From positions 124,001 through 188,000 of the forward strand of contig JAFXZS010000004.1 of the NCBI GenBank assembly GCA_017541105.1: DNA of 64,000 nt, given 5' to 3'. The notes below the pieces were generated by a model. The model ran no database searches, was not told the DNA's origin, and saw nothing but the letters and a program-made list of their open reading frames with translations. The DNA is from Clostridia bacterium (lineage in GTDB: Bacteria; Bacillota; Clostridia; Christensenellales; Aristaeellaceae). Positions 18,813-26,784 of the stretch are shown here, piece by piece; the first letter of the stretch is position 1; every line of letters starts with the position of its first letter. The translations under genes were made by a program, and so were the position numbers.

Positions 18813-19928
18813 TTACTTGATGTTGCCCTGATAGTCCACCGGGATGGATACCGTGGGCTCTACATCGATCGCGTTGGAGACGGTGATCTCACCGGCGAAC
18901 ATCTTGGCGACCAGCGCCAGATAGTCGTCCTGCGTGAAGCTGTCCGCAAACTGGGTAGAAGGAGCGATCTGCACGAAGTTGGCATCGGGATCATCGCCGA
19001 CCAGGCCCAGATTCTCAACCTTGCCGCCTTCAAATTCGCCGTTCAGGACGGCAGCCAGCTCCGCGTACACGGTGGCAGCCAGGCCCTTCATGGCAGAGGT
19101 AACAGTGATGCCTTCGCCATATGCCGCGTCGATGATGGCAGCCTGATCGACGTCCACGCCGATGACCTTGCCGCCGACCTTCGCAGCCGCTTCACCGGCA
19201 GAGGAGTAGATGCCGCCGCCGCAGGCGAAGACGATCTCAGTGCCGTTGGCATACCAGGTGTCCATGTAAGCGGTGATGTCCGCGTCGCCGTAGAACTGGT
19301 TGCCGTAGACATACTTGATTTCCACATCGGAAGCGCCCAGCTCAGCAGCGGCAGCATCCGCGCCCTGCACGAAGCCGTAGCCATAGCGGACTACTGCGGG
19401 AACCGCCATGCCGCCCAGGAAGCCCAGCTTCTTGTAGCCCAGCTTCACAGCCGCGTAGCCAGCCATATAACCGCACAGCTCTTCCTGATATACGGCACTG
19501 TACAGGTTGGAAGGATAAACCCAGGAGAAGTCAGCATCTGTGCCCTTTGCAGCCTGCAGGTCATATTCGGAAACATCCAGCGCGATAAATGTAATGTCAG
19601 AGTATTCTTCAACCGTGCCGACGATGGCAGCGGCGAACGCGTAACCGGGCATCACAATGACGTTGTAGCCGTCATCAATCGCCTTTTCAATGGAAGAAAT
19701 ACGGTCCGTATCAGAGTCGGAAGCGGGCTTGTAGTACTGGAAGTCCAGCCCGGCAGTCTCGCAGAAGGCCTTGCAGGCTTCGTACGTAGTCTGGTTGAAG
19801 GACTGGTCGGTAATGTCACCGTAGTCGGTGATCATCGCGACTTTCATGCTGCTTCCTTCTGCAACGGCAAAGGAAGCCACGGAGAACAGCATGGCAACGG
19901 TCAGCAGAAGCGAGAGAAACTTTTTCAT
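18813..19928 (-). CDS. BMP-family nucleoside-binding protein of ABC importer
   Basis: This extracellular substrate-binding protein belongs to the BMP/PnrA family and feeds nucleosides to the importer encoded downstream. The start at 19928 follows GGAGG; 13 upstream codons are excluded. The signal peptide runs to about residue 23 (ASFAVAEGS). No lipobox cysteine is present, unlike most Gram-positive BMP proteins, so the anchor is unclear. Family segments are ITDYGDITDQSFNQ near residue 36, YNVIVMPGYAF, and VIGVDVDQA. The length is 371. It is the first gene of the importer operon and has its own promoter and palindromic control region. Confidence 0.92.
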   Translation of the reverse strand: MKKFLSLLLTVAMLFSVASFAVAEGSSMKVAMITDYGDITDQSFNQTTYEACKAFCETAGLDFQYYKPASDSDTDRISSIEKAIDDGYNVIVMPGYAFAAAIVGTVEEYSDITFIALDVSEYDLQAAKGTDADFSWVYPSNLYSAVYQEELCGYMAGYAAVKLGYKKLGFLGGMAVPAVVRYGYGFVQGADAAAAELGASDVEIKYVYGNQFYGDADITAYMDTWYANGTEIVFACGGGIYSSAGEAAAKVGGKVIGVDVDQAAIIDAAYGEGITVTSAMKGLAATVYAELAAVLNGEFEGGKVENLGLVGDDPDANFVQIAPSTQFADSFTQDDYLALVAKMFAGEITVSNAIDVEPTVSIPVDYQGNIK

Positions 19929-19949
19929 GGAAAAACCTCCTTTTATTAT

Positions 19950-19967
19950 GTGAACCATCAGGTTCAC
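19950..19967 (-). promoter_or_regulatory. Inverted repeat in the leader of the nucleoside importer operon
   Basis: GTGAACC (19950-19956) and GGTTCAC (19961-19967) form a perfect 7-bp inverted repeat with a 4-base spacer. It lies between the predicted -10 box and the ribosome site of the binding-protein gene, so it could be an operator or a leader hairpin. Confidence 0.6.
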
Positions 19968-19980
19968 GTGTAAACAACTA

Positions 19981-19995
19981 CTGGTATTATACCAG
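19981..19995 (-). promoter_or_regulatory. -10 box within a perfect palindrome, importer promoter
   Basis: The 15-base CTGGTATTATACCAG is a perfect inverted repeat around one central base. On the minus strand it contains TGG-TATAAT, an extended -10 box, in the right place to start the importer operon. The -35 match is poor (TTATTC at 17 bases). A repressor bound here would block RNA polymerase. Confidence 0.65.
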
Positions 19996-20048
19996 AATTC
20001 CGACGGAAGAATAAGAAGAAAATATTACAATTTATAGGATGATTCTTC

Positions 20049-20738
20049 TTATTTTTCCTGTCCGGAAAACTCGTCCAGAATCTGTTTTCCCGCACTGGCT
20101 CCGATGCGATCCGCACCTGCTTCGATCATGGCTCGGCAGGAAGCCCAGTCACGAATTCCGCCGGCGGCTTTCACTTTTACCGCACCGCCGACAGTCTCTT
20201 TCATCAGGCGAACATCCTCCGGTGTAGCTCCGCCGGTGCCAAAACCGGTGGATGTTTTGATGAAGTCCGGTTTCACGTCCCGCGCGATTTCAGCGAGGGC
20301 AATGATCTCATCCTTCGTCAGATAACAATTCTCAAAGATGACTTTGCAGCATGCACCCTGACGATGACAGGCGGATGTGATTCTCTCCATCTCGTCCCGC
20401 AGGTAGTTCCAGTTCCTGTTTTTCACTTCCGCGATGTTGACAACATAATCAATTTCATCCGCACCGTCAGCGATTGCCGTTTGCGCCTCAAAAACTTTGG
20501 CAGCCACTGACATCTGACCAAGCGGAAACCCCACTACCGTCCCGACCAGAACAGGCGTGTTTCTCAGCTGCTGCCGGCAGAGGGCGGTATAAGCGGAATT
20601 AACCATCACAGAAGCAAATCCGAAGGCCTTTGCTTCGCTGCACAGCTTTTCAATCGCAGCGCGGTCCGCGGTGGCTTTCAGGTTGGTGTGATCGATCAGC
20701 GCAGCGATGGATTCCTTTGTCCATTCATTCAGATTCAT
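20049..20738 (-). CDS. deoC: Deoxyribose-phosphate aldolase DeoC
   Basis: DeoC splits 2-deoxyribose 5-phosphate into acetaldehyde and glyceraldehyde 3-phosphate, the last step of deoxynucleoside breakdown. It is a class I aldolase: the Schiff-base lysine is expected in the KTSTGFGTGGAT segment, and VKAAGGIRD holds a second active-site lysine. The start at 20738 is chosen from GGAGG 8 bases upstream and a length of 229, usual for DeoC; the open frame extends 219 codons further upstream without family similarity. It is divergent from cdd. Confidence 0.95.
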   Translation of the reverse strand: MNLNEWTKESIAALIDHTNLKATADRAAIEKLCSEAKAFGFASVMVNSAYTALCRQQLRNTPVLVGTVVGFPLGQMSVAAKVFEAQTAIADGADEIDYVVNIAEVKNRNWNYLRDEMERITSACHRQGACCKVIFENCYLTKDEIIALAEIARDVKPDFIKTSTGFGTGGATPEDVRLMKETVGGAVKVKAAGGIRDWASCRAMIEAGADRIGASAGKQILDEFSGQEK

Positions 20739-20896
20739 TGTCCATGCCTCCTTATTCAAGAACAGTAGTAAGGTTTTCCGAAAGATATAGTGTTTTTCTG
20801 GAAACAGTATAGCACAGAAAAGGGAACATGAAAATTGCTGTTGAATAATTATTGTGAAACTGGCAATCTCAGATGCATACTGCGGAGGTAGAGAGA

Positions 20897-21367
20897 TTGA
20901 ACACACAGAATGAAAAGAATCCTGCGGCGGATGCAGAGGCGATTCGCAGGAAGCTGATCCGGCGGGCGATAACCCAGCTGAAAGCTTCTTATGCGCCTTA
21001 TTCGGGATTTCATGTATCTGCGGCTTTGCTGGCTGAATCCGGGAAGATCTATACCGGCGTAAACGTGGAAAACGCGTCTTTTCCTGCAGGGATCTGCGCG
21101 GAACGGAATGCGGTATTCCATGCAATTGCATGCGGCGAGAAGCGATTCCGGGCGATCGCGATTGTCGGAGGCCCACACGGGGAGATTCGGGATTACTGTA
21201 CCCCCTGCGGCATCTGCAGGCAAGTGCTTCGTGAATTCTGTGATCCCGGGGAAATGACAGTTCTCCTGGCAAAGAGTGTGAACGACTACCGGGAGATGAC
21301 GCTGGAGGATTTGCTGCCGGAAAGCTTCGGCCCCGAATCATTGACAGGATTTGTATCCTATATTTGA
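20897..21367 (+). CDS. cdd: Cytidine deaminase
   Basis: This enzyme deaminates cytidine and deoxycytidine to uridine forms, which Udp can then split. Zinc ligands and the catalytic Glu are visible: CAE at residues 67-69, and Cys104 and Cys107 in PCGICRQ. The SYAPYSGFHV segment is typical. The start is a TTG at 20897 because GGAGG lies 8 bases before it; the ATG at 20873 has no ribosome site. The length is 156, about 20 longer than many Cdd proteins at the N-terminus. It is divergent from deoC. Confidence 0.93.
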   Translation: MNTQNEKNPAADAEAIRRKLIRRAITQLKASYAPYSGFHVSAALLAESGKIYTGVNVENASFPAGICAERNAVFHAIACGEKRFRAIAIVGGPHGEIRDYCTPCGICRQVLREFCDPGEMTVLLAKSVNDYREMTLEDLLPESFGPESLTGFVSYI

Positions 21368-21392
21368 ATTGTCTGCCGCATAATGATATAAT
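21364..21392 (+). promoter_or_regulatory. Predicted sigma-A promoter for the 21423-cysS-dnaX run
   Basis: TTGAAT at 21364-21369 and TATAAT at 21387-21392 are 17 bases apart. The -35 box overlaps the cdd stop codon. The start codon at 21423 lies 31 bases beyond. Confidence 0.75.
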
Positions 21393-21422
21393 CACTCTAT
21401 CTTTTGACTTGGAGGTCAGGGA

Positions 21423-22019
21423 ATGAGGCGCAGATTTCTGTGGTTCATGCTGATTGCGACTGTCTTCCTGTGTACGGGCTTTGCGCTGGCCGGGGAAGAT
21501 CCGTCCCTTACAATGCAGGTGGCGGAATGGTCATGGGAGGATGACAGTGTCTCCGTTTTCGAGGGGACGGCTGCTTTTTCAGAAGCCCCGTCGCAGAAGG
21601 TGATCCTGCGGTTTTCACATGAAGCGATGCCGTCATCGGCTGAAAGCGGTGAAGTGGTATTTCTTTCTGCGAACGGGAAACAGCTGACGCTCCGCAAACA
21701 GTTGCCGGAAATGACATTTCCTGCGGACGGATCCGCAGAGCTTCACTTCTCCGGATGCTGGAAATGCCCATCCAAGGCAGATGTTTTCCGGGTAAACATT
21801 ACCCTGCAGGCAGTGACAGAGGATGGAAACATCCTGGCAGAAAAGACGCTGACTGTGGAGAATGAATCTGGGGAGCCGCCTCAGGCAGAGGATGTCCGAT
21901 ATCGTATTCCCATGGATCTGGATCAATGGATCCTATGGTTGTTTTTGGCGGCTGCGGCAGTATGGGCCGCGGCGATTCTGAGAATCATCATCAATCAAAA
22001 AAGAGGCAAGAGAGGATAA
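21423..22019 (+). CDS. Hypothetical exported protein with C-terminal membrane anchor
   Basis: I do not recognise this 198-residue protein. It has a signal peptide (MRRRF, hydrophobic core, cleavage near ALAGE at 24), a beta-rich outer domain of about 140 residues, a single membrane helix at about 168-190 and a basic tail. A pair of cysteines (CWKC) lies near residue 115. The ribosome site GGAGG is strong. It is the first gene of a unit with cysS, starting from a good promoter. A surface protein is implied, but the function is unknown. Confidence 0.8.
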   Translation: MRRRFLWFMLIATVFLCTGFALAGEDPSLTMQVAEWSWEDDSVSVFEGTAAFSEAPSQKVILRFSHEAMPSSAESGEVVFLSANGKQLTLRKQLPEMTFPADGSAELHFSGCWKCPSKADVFRVNITLQAVTEDGNILAEKTLTVENESGEPPQAEDVRYRIPMDLDQWILWLFLAAAAVWAAAILRIIINQKRGKRG

Positions 22020-22024
22020 AAAAT

Positions 22025-23431
22025 ATGCAAATCTATAACAGCCTGACCAGAAAAAAGGAAGAATTCAAGCCGCTGCGTGAAGGAAAAGCCGGTATTTATG
22101 CCTGCGGTCCGACTGTGTACAACTATTTCCATATCGGCAATGCCCGCCCTTTTATCACATTCGATGTGCTTCGCAGGCAGCTCGAGAGAGAAGGGTATGA
22201 AGTCACGTTCGTCCAGAATTTTACGGATATTGACGACAAAATGATCCGCCGTGCTAACGAGGAAGGCATTACCGTGGCGGAACTGGCCGAACGTTTTATC
22301 GGGGAATACTACAAAGACGCGAAAGCACTGGGTATCCGTCCTGCTACGGTGCATCCGAAGGCCACGGAGCATATTCCTGAAATTATCGATCTGATTTCCC
22401 GCCTGATCGCGAACGGCCATGCATACGCCACGCCGTCGGGAGATGTTTATTACCGTGTATCTGCTTTCCCCGGTTACGGAAAGCTTTCCGGCCAGAGGAC
22501 GGAGGACCGGGAAACAGGCGCCAGTGAGCGGCTGGACGTCGAAACGGACAAGGAAAGCCCTGAGGATTTTACTTTGTGGAAGGGACAGAAGCCCGGCGAA
22601 CCGGCATGGGACAGCCCATGGGGAAAAGGCCGGCCGGGCTGGCATATCGAATGCTCAGCGATGAGCATGAAGTATCTGGGAGAGACCTTTGACATCCACT
22701 GCGGCGGGAAGGATTTGCTGTTCCCGCATCACGAGAATGAGATCGCGCAGAGCGAAGGCGCCACCGGGAAACCTTATGTGCGCTACTGGATGCATAACGG
22801 ATTTATCAATGTGGACAACCAGAAGATGAGCAAGAGCCTGAATAATTTCTTTACGGTACGCGATATATCCAGGGAGTTTGATCTGGAAGCGGTGCGGCTG
22901 TTCATGCTCAGCGCTCATTACCGCAGCCCGATTAATTTCAGCCGGGAACAGATCGAAGCGGCCAACGCGAGTCTGAACCGTCTGTATACCGCCAGGGATC
23001 ATCTGCGTTTCTGCGCTGCAAACGGGGAAGACCGTCCTCTCAACGAACAGGAGGCAGCGTTCATAAAGCGCATCGCGGAATATGAGAAACGATTTGATGC
23101 AGCCATGGACGACGACCTGAATACGGCGGACGCACTCGGCGCGATCTTTGAACTGGTGAAGGACAGCAATATCTCCATCGGCGAAAAAAGTTCCAAAGCC
23201 GTTGCGGAGGCTGCCCTGAAAAGCCTGACAGCCGTGTGCGGCGTGCTTGGATTCCTGACAAAAGGAAATGAGGAATTGCCGGAGGAAATCGCCCGTATGG
23301 TCAGGGAACGGGAAGAAGCCCGGAAGAACAAGGACTGGAAGAAGAGCGACGAACTGCGCGACGCGATCCGGGCAGAAGGGTATATCCTGGAGGACACCAA
23401 ACAAGGCCAGAAGGTTCGTAAAGATGTCTGA
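22025..23431 (+). CDS. cysS: Cysteinyl-tRNA synthetase
   Basis: CysS charges tRNA-Cys. The class I signature HIGN follows CGPTVYNYF near residue 28, and KMSKS is near 270. Zinc-binding residues appear as the first Cys in CGPT, Cys in HIECS, and His in HHENE. The length of 468 is standard. The start at 22025 gives the family N-terminus MQIYNSLTRKKEEF; an upstream frame of 33 codons overlaps the previous gene and is rejected. No T-box leader is seen, because the gene sits 5 bases behind the exported-protein gene. Confidence 0.97.
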   Translation: MQIYNSLTRKKEEFKPLREGKAGIYACGPTVYNYFHIGNARPFITFDVLRRQLEREGYEVTFVQNFTDIDDKMIRRANEEGITVAELAERFIGEYYKDAKALGIRPATVHPKATEHIPEIIDLISRLIANGHAYATPSGDVYYRVSAFPGYGKLSGQRTEDRETGASERLDVETDKESPEDFTLWKGQKPGEPAWDSPWGKGRPGWHIECSAMSMKYLGETFDIHCGGKDLLFPHHENEIAQSEGATGKPYVRYWMHNGFINVDNQKMSKSLNNFFTVRDISREFDLEAVRLFMLSAHYRSPINFSREQIEAANASLNRLYTARDHLRFCAANGEDRPLNEQEAAFIKRIAEYEKRFDAAMDDDLNTADALGAIFELVKDSNISIGEKSSKAVAEAALKSLTAVCGVLGFLTKGNEELPEEIARMVREREEARKNKDWKKSDELRDAIRAEGYILEDTKQGQKVRKDV

Positions 23432-23795
23432 CGGGAAGCGCCTTCTTTTGGGTATCGCGCTGATGCTTGCAGCGGTCGTGACTGTGGCTGCCGGGATTCT
23501 GCCTATCCCTCAGACAGGGGAGACTATGTATTCCGGGAAGGGAGAAGGCACCATGGAAATCCTCCCGATTCCGGTCCTGCGGGAAGATGCCCCCGTCAAT
23601 ACGGGAAATGCGCGGGAACTGAGCGCGATCCCGGGGATCGGAGAGACGATTGGGGAAAACATGGTGTCGGAGAGAACGGAAAACGGTCTGTTCCTTTATC
23701 CGGAAGATCTGATCTCAGTTCGCGGAATCGGGCAAAAGAAACTGGAACAGATCCTTCCGCTGCTGATCCTGGCCGGGGAAGAAGGGGAGAGGTAA
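23424..23795 (+). CDS. Helix-hairpin-helix protein, ComEA-like C-terminal domain
   Basis: This is a 123-residue protein with one N-terminal membrane segment (about residues 7-24) and two helix-hairpin-helix motifs (IPGIGETIGENM and VRGIGQKKLEQI) in the last 60 residues. That layout matches the DNA-binding end of ComEA without its SLBB-like region, so it might bind DNA outside the membrane. The start overlaps the end of cysS by 8 bases. It precedes dnaX by 3 bases. No other competence gene is in the window, so a role in DNA uptake is inference. Confidence 0.78.
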   Translation: MSDGKRLLLGIALMLAAVVTVAAGILPIPQTGETMYSGKGEGTMEILPIPVLREDAPVNTGNARELSAIPGIGETIGENMVSERTENGLFLYPEDLISVRGIGQKKLEQILPLLILAGEEGER

Positions 23796-23798
23796 ATC

Positions 23799-25427
23799 AT
23801 GGCATACCGCGCGTTATACCGTCAATGGCGTCCGAAGGACTTTTCACATGTGGTCGGACAGCGGGCAATTATTGAAACATTGCGCAACCAGGTACTCCAG
23901 GACCGTATCGCACATGCCTATCTGTTCTGCGGCAGCCGAGGTACCGGCAAAACTTCCACCGCCAAGATAATGGCCCGGGCTATCAACTGTGAGCAGCCGA
24001 AAAACGGAGATCCGTGCGGGGAATGTCCAAGCTGCCTGCGAATGGAAAATGATGAAAGCCTGGACGTGATCGAAATCGACGCTGCCAGCAACAACAGCGT
24101 GGACGAGATGCGCGATTTGCGTGAAACGGTGAAGTATCCGCCTCAGTATGGCAGATATAAGGTTTATATCATTGACGAAGTACATATGCTTTCCACCAGT
24201 GCTTTTAACGCGCTGCTGAAAACACTTGAGGAACCGCCGGCGCATATTGTTTTTATCCTGGCGACCACGGAGCCTCAAAAGCTTCCGGAAACGATTCTCA
24301 GCCGGTGCCAGCGGTTTGATTTCGGCCGCATTGCGGTTACGGATATCCAGCAGCGCCTGCGGGAAGCAGCGGAAGGATGCGGTGCCAGAGTTTCCAGCGG
24401 CGCGCTGACAGTTATCGCCCGTGCCGCGGAAGGCGGGATGCGGGATGCTCTGAGCCTGCTGGATATGTGCCTTGGATACAGCGACGAAATTGACGAGGCA
24501 TTGGTGCGCAGGATTTTAGGCACCTGCGATCAGGCTTTTCTTTTCAGCTACGGAAATGCACTGGCAGGACAGCAGGCCGGTGAGGTGTTCCGAATGATCG
24601 ACCGAATGATGCGGGACGGCCGGGATCCGGCTGTATTTGCCAAAGACGTCAGCTATCATTTACGGACACTGCTGATGGCTAAATGCTGCCCGAAAGAAAT
24701 GGCGGATATCCTGGATCTGACGGAGGAAGATGCAGAGGAATACCAAAAACAGGCCGAGAGCTTTACCGTCACACGCCTGATGAAAATGCTGGATCTGTAT
24801 ATGTCACTGGAAGCGGAGATGCGGTATTCTTCCAGCCCGCGGCTGGCGCTGGAAAACACCAGCCTGAAATGCTGCATTCGAATCGAGGAAGCTGATGCCC
24901 AGGCAGTGAACGACCGGTTTGCGGAGCTGGAGAAGATGATCGGAGATCTGAAAGCACAGGTTTTATCCGGAACCGCCCTCCCTGCGGCGCCCATCACGAA
25001 GCGGCAGCCAGAAGAACAGGCGGCATCTCAGACGGCAGTGCCGTCTCAAAAACCCGCGCCGGCTGCGAAAAAACCTGCCGGGGATGCTTCAAAAGCCTGG
25101 AAAGAGCTGATGAACCGTTTCATGAAGGAAGAACCCTATCTTTACAGCGTATTATCCGCGGGTGCGCTGACGAACGAAGGCGGCGATGAAAACGTCTATT
25201 CCTGGCAGCCGAAGCAAACGGAAGGCCTGGAATTTCTGATTGACTCCCTGAAGAAGGATGAAAGGCGTCAGAAAATACTCAAGGGGCTGAAAGACATTAC
25301 AGGAGCAGAATGCCATTTTGAGATTGTCCAGTCAGGTCATGTACGGAAGGAAGATGTATCGGAAAAGGCGTACATCAACCAGCTTTATGAGACATTTGGA
25401 AAAGAGCCGGTTGTAATTCAGGAATAA
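23799..25427 (+). CDS. dnaX: DNA polymerase III subunit gamma/tau
   Basis: DnaX is the clamp-loader ATPase. Walker A GSRGTGKT is at residues 45-52. The zinc module has Cys64, Cys73, Cys76 and Cys79. IDEVHMLS and the sensor segment TTEPQKLPETILSRCQRF follow. The C-terminal part after residue 365 is a Pro/Ala/Lys linker and a tau-like domain. The length of 542 is in the normal range. In many Bacillota ybaB and recR follow dnaX; here the gene ends at a bidirectional terminator and yajC faces it. Confidence 0.97.
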   Translation: MAYRALYRQWRPKDFSHVVGQRAIIETLRNQVLQDRIAHAYLFCGSRGTGKTSTAKIMARAINCEQPKNGDPCGECPSCLRMENDESLDVIEIDAASNNSVDEMRDLRETVKYPPQYGRYKVYIIDEVHMLSTSAFNALLKTLEEPPAHIVFILATTEPQKLPETILSRCQRFDFGRIAVTDIQQRLREAAEGCGARVSSGALTVIARAAEGGMRDALSLLDMCLGYSDEIDEALVRRILGTCDQAFLFSYGNALAGQQAGEVFRMIDRMMRDGRDPAVFAKDVSYHLRTLLMAKCCPKEMADILDLTEEDAEEYQKQAESFTVTRLMKMLDLYMSLEAEMRYSSSPRLALENTSLKCCIRIEEADAQAVNDRFAELEKMIGDLKAQVLSGTALPAAPITKRQPEEQAASQTAVPSQKPAPAAKKPAGDASKAWKELMNRFMKEEPYLYSVLSAGALTNEGGDENVYSWQPKQTEGLEFLIDSLKKDERRQKILKGLKDITGAECHFEIVQSGHVRKEDVSEKAYINQLYETFGKEPVVIQE

Positions 25428-25490
25428 GGGAACGAAAGCAGGCAAAACGCTTTATCCACCAAACGGTATTCAGACACGGGAAAACACGGG

Positions 25491-25524
25491 AAAAAAAAAC
25501 CGGAATCATATCGATTCCGGTTTT
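25491..25524. terminator. Bidirectional terminator between dnaX and yajC
   Basis: CCGGAATC (25500-25507) and GATTCCGG (25513-25520) form a perfect stem with a 5-base loop. The A run on the left (25491-25499) and T run on the right let it work on both strands. Confidence 0.88.
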
Positions 25525-25540
25525 GTATCATCGGTGCAAA

Positions 25541-25930
25541 TCAATTGAGCTCCTGTGCATCATTTTCAATGGTGACTTCTTCCACGCTGCGGATGCCCCA
25601 GCGGGCGATTACCATGGACGTATTCTCACGGCCTACAGCCAGCGTTACGGTATCATCCTTAATGCCGGTGATGGTGCCGTAGATGCCGCCGATGGTGCAG
25701 ACCCGGTCCCCGGCCTTCAGATTGTTCAGCATTTCCTTAACCTGCTTATCCTTTTTCCTCTGGGGACGGATCATCATGAACCAGAAGATTACGAAGATCA
25801 GCACCAGGGGGGCAAAGGTGAACAGCAAGGAAACAACAGGATTAACTTCAGCCTCTGCAGCGGCAGCCGCATCTCCGGAGGCAGCCTGCTCAGCCACCGC
25901 GGAAGCAATGCCCCAGATAAATTCAAACAT
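25541..25930 (-). CDS. yajC: Preprotein translocase accessory subunit YajC
   Basis: YajC associates with SecDF-YidC in the membrane. It has one membrane helix at about residues 35-56 (FTFAPLVLIFVIFWFMM), then the typical RPQRKKDKQ and the small beta domain LKAGDRVCTIGGIYGTI. At 129 residues it is a little long because of an Ala/Glu-rich N-terminus. It is alone here; secD and secF are not adjacent. The promoter is placed just upstream. Confidence 0.93.
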   Translation of the reverse strand: MFEFIWGIASAVAEQAASGDAAAAAEAEVNPVVSLLFTFAPLVLIFVIFWFMMIRPQRKKDKQVKEMLNNLKAGDRVCTIGGIYGTITGIKDDTVTLAVGRENTSMVIARWGIRSVEEVTIENDAQELN

Positions 25931-25967
25931 GACAGAGTTCTCCTTTCAGTATGTTACAACAAAAATT

Positions 25968-25996
25968 ATTATATCAAATGATCACACGTGACACAA
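25968..25996 (-). promoter_or_regulatory. Predicted promoter for yajC
   Basis: On the minus strand TGA-TATAAT (an extended -10 box, 25968-25973) lies 17 bases from TTGTGT (25991-25996). It is 38 bases from the start codon. Confidence 0.6.
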
Positions 25997-26050
25997 GCAC
26001 AAAATTCAATTCACTGTTTTATGGTCCGAAATACAGATGTTGTGTTTTCC

Positions 26051-26079
26051 TTGACATGACATGAGGTGTCTGACATAAT
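26051..26079 (+). promoter_or_regulatory. Strong predicted promoter for the Ig-like secreted protein
   Basis: A perfect TTGACA (26051-26056) and CATAAT (26074-26079) are 17 bases apart. The spacer contains GACATGAGGTGTC, a short inverted repeat that might be bound by a regulator. Confidence 0.78.
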
Positions 26080-26122
26080 TAGATATTGTGGAAGGCAAAA
26101 ATCTTAACAGGGGGAATGAAAC

Positions 26123-26719
26123 ATGAAGAGAAAATTCGTTAAGCCGGCCGTTCTGTGCCTGCTCCTGGCTGCAGCGCTGATGCTGCCGCTTGCGCTGCCC
26201 GTAAGTGCGGGTTGCAATGCCGTGGCTGAAAAAAGCCAGATTAAGCTGGACGCTACTGAAATCGAAGTTTACAACGGAGTCGGGTATCTGCTGGAAGTTG
26301 AGGGGACGAACAAGAAAGCAACCTGGTCCTCGTCCGACAGGAAAATTGCCACTGTGAACTCAAAGGGAATGGTGATGGGGAAGAAACCGGGCAGCGCGGT
26401 GATCACCTGCAAGGTTGCCGGCAGGAAGCTGAAATGCACGGTTACGGTTTTGCCGACACTGTCTGTCAACAAAACCAAGTTGAAGATTACAAAAGGCGAT
26501 AAAGGAATTGTGAAGTGTACCTATGCCCTTCCGTATCAGAATGTACATCTTACATATCATATTGCAGATGAGGATATCGTATCGTGCAAATGGGATGATG
26601 CATGGGATAACGGGGATATCTGGCTGACGGTCAAAGGACTGAAAGCCGGCTCCACCACCATTACCATTACCAACGACATGAATAAGGAAAAGATCAAGAT
26701 CAAAGTGAAGGTACAATAA
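26123..26719 (+). CDS. Secreted protein with bacterial Ig-like (BIG2) domain
   Basis: This 198-residue protein has a signal peptide (MKRK, hydrophobic core, PVSAGC near residues 26-31). The Cys after the core could be lipidated, though the box is not a good match. Residues 36-110 show the BIG2 pattern: a strand-rich segment with TWSSSDRKIATVNSKGMVMGKKPGSA-like wording and an ITCKV strand. Residues 115-198 look like a second, divergent beta domain. Such domains serve adhesion or as spacers in surface proteins. It has its own strong promoter and lies 65 bases before tldD. Confidence 0.85.
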   Translation: MKRKFVKPAVLCLLLAAALMLPLALPVSAGCNAVAEKSQIKLDATEIEVYNGVGYLLEVEGTNKKATWSSSDRKIATVNSKGMVMGKKPGSAVITCKVAGRKLKCTVTVLPTLSVNKTKLKITKGDKGIVKCTYALPYQNVHLTYHIADEDIVSCKWDDAWDNGDIWLTVKGLKAGSTTITITNDMNKEKIKIKVKVQ

Positions 26720-26784
26720 GGATTGAAACGGGCTCTTGAAAGATTGTCCAAACAACCTGAAAAGAATCGGAGAGGATAAAACAG

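Noticed and set aside
20739..21395. Upstream extension of deoC by 219 codons on the minus strand
   Set aside because: It runs antisense through cdd and has no DeoC similarity; the ribosome site and family length place the start at 20738.
21926..22024. Upstream extension of cysS by 33 codons
   Set aside because: It overlaps the previous gene and does not resemble the CysS N-terminus; the ATG at 22025 gives the family start.
25068..25100. Possible programmed frameshift in dnaX at a run of six A
   Set aside because: The bases around it do not form the A-AAA-AAG slippery heptamer, and the -1 frame does not stop soon afterwards. Only a +1 shift would end early, so a gamma form made by -1 shifting is not supported.
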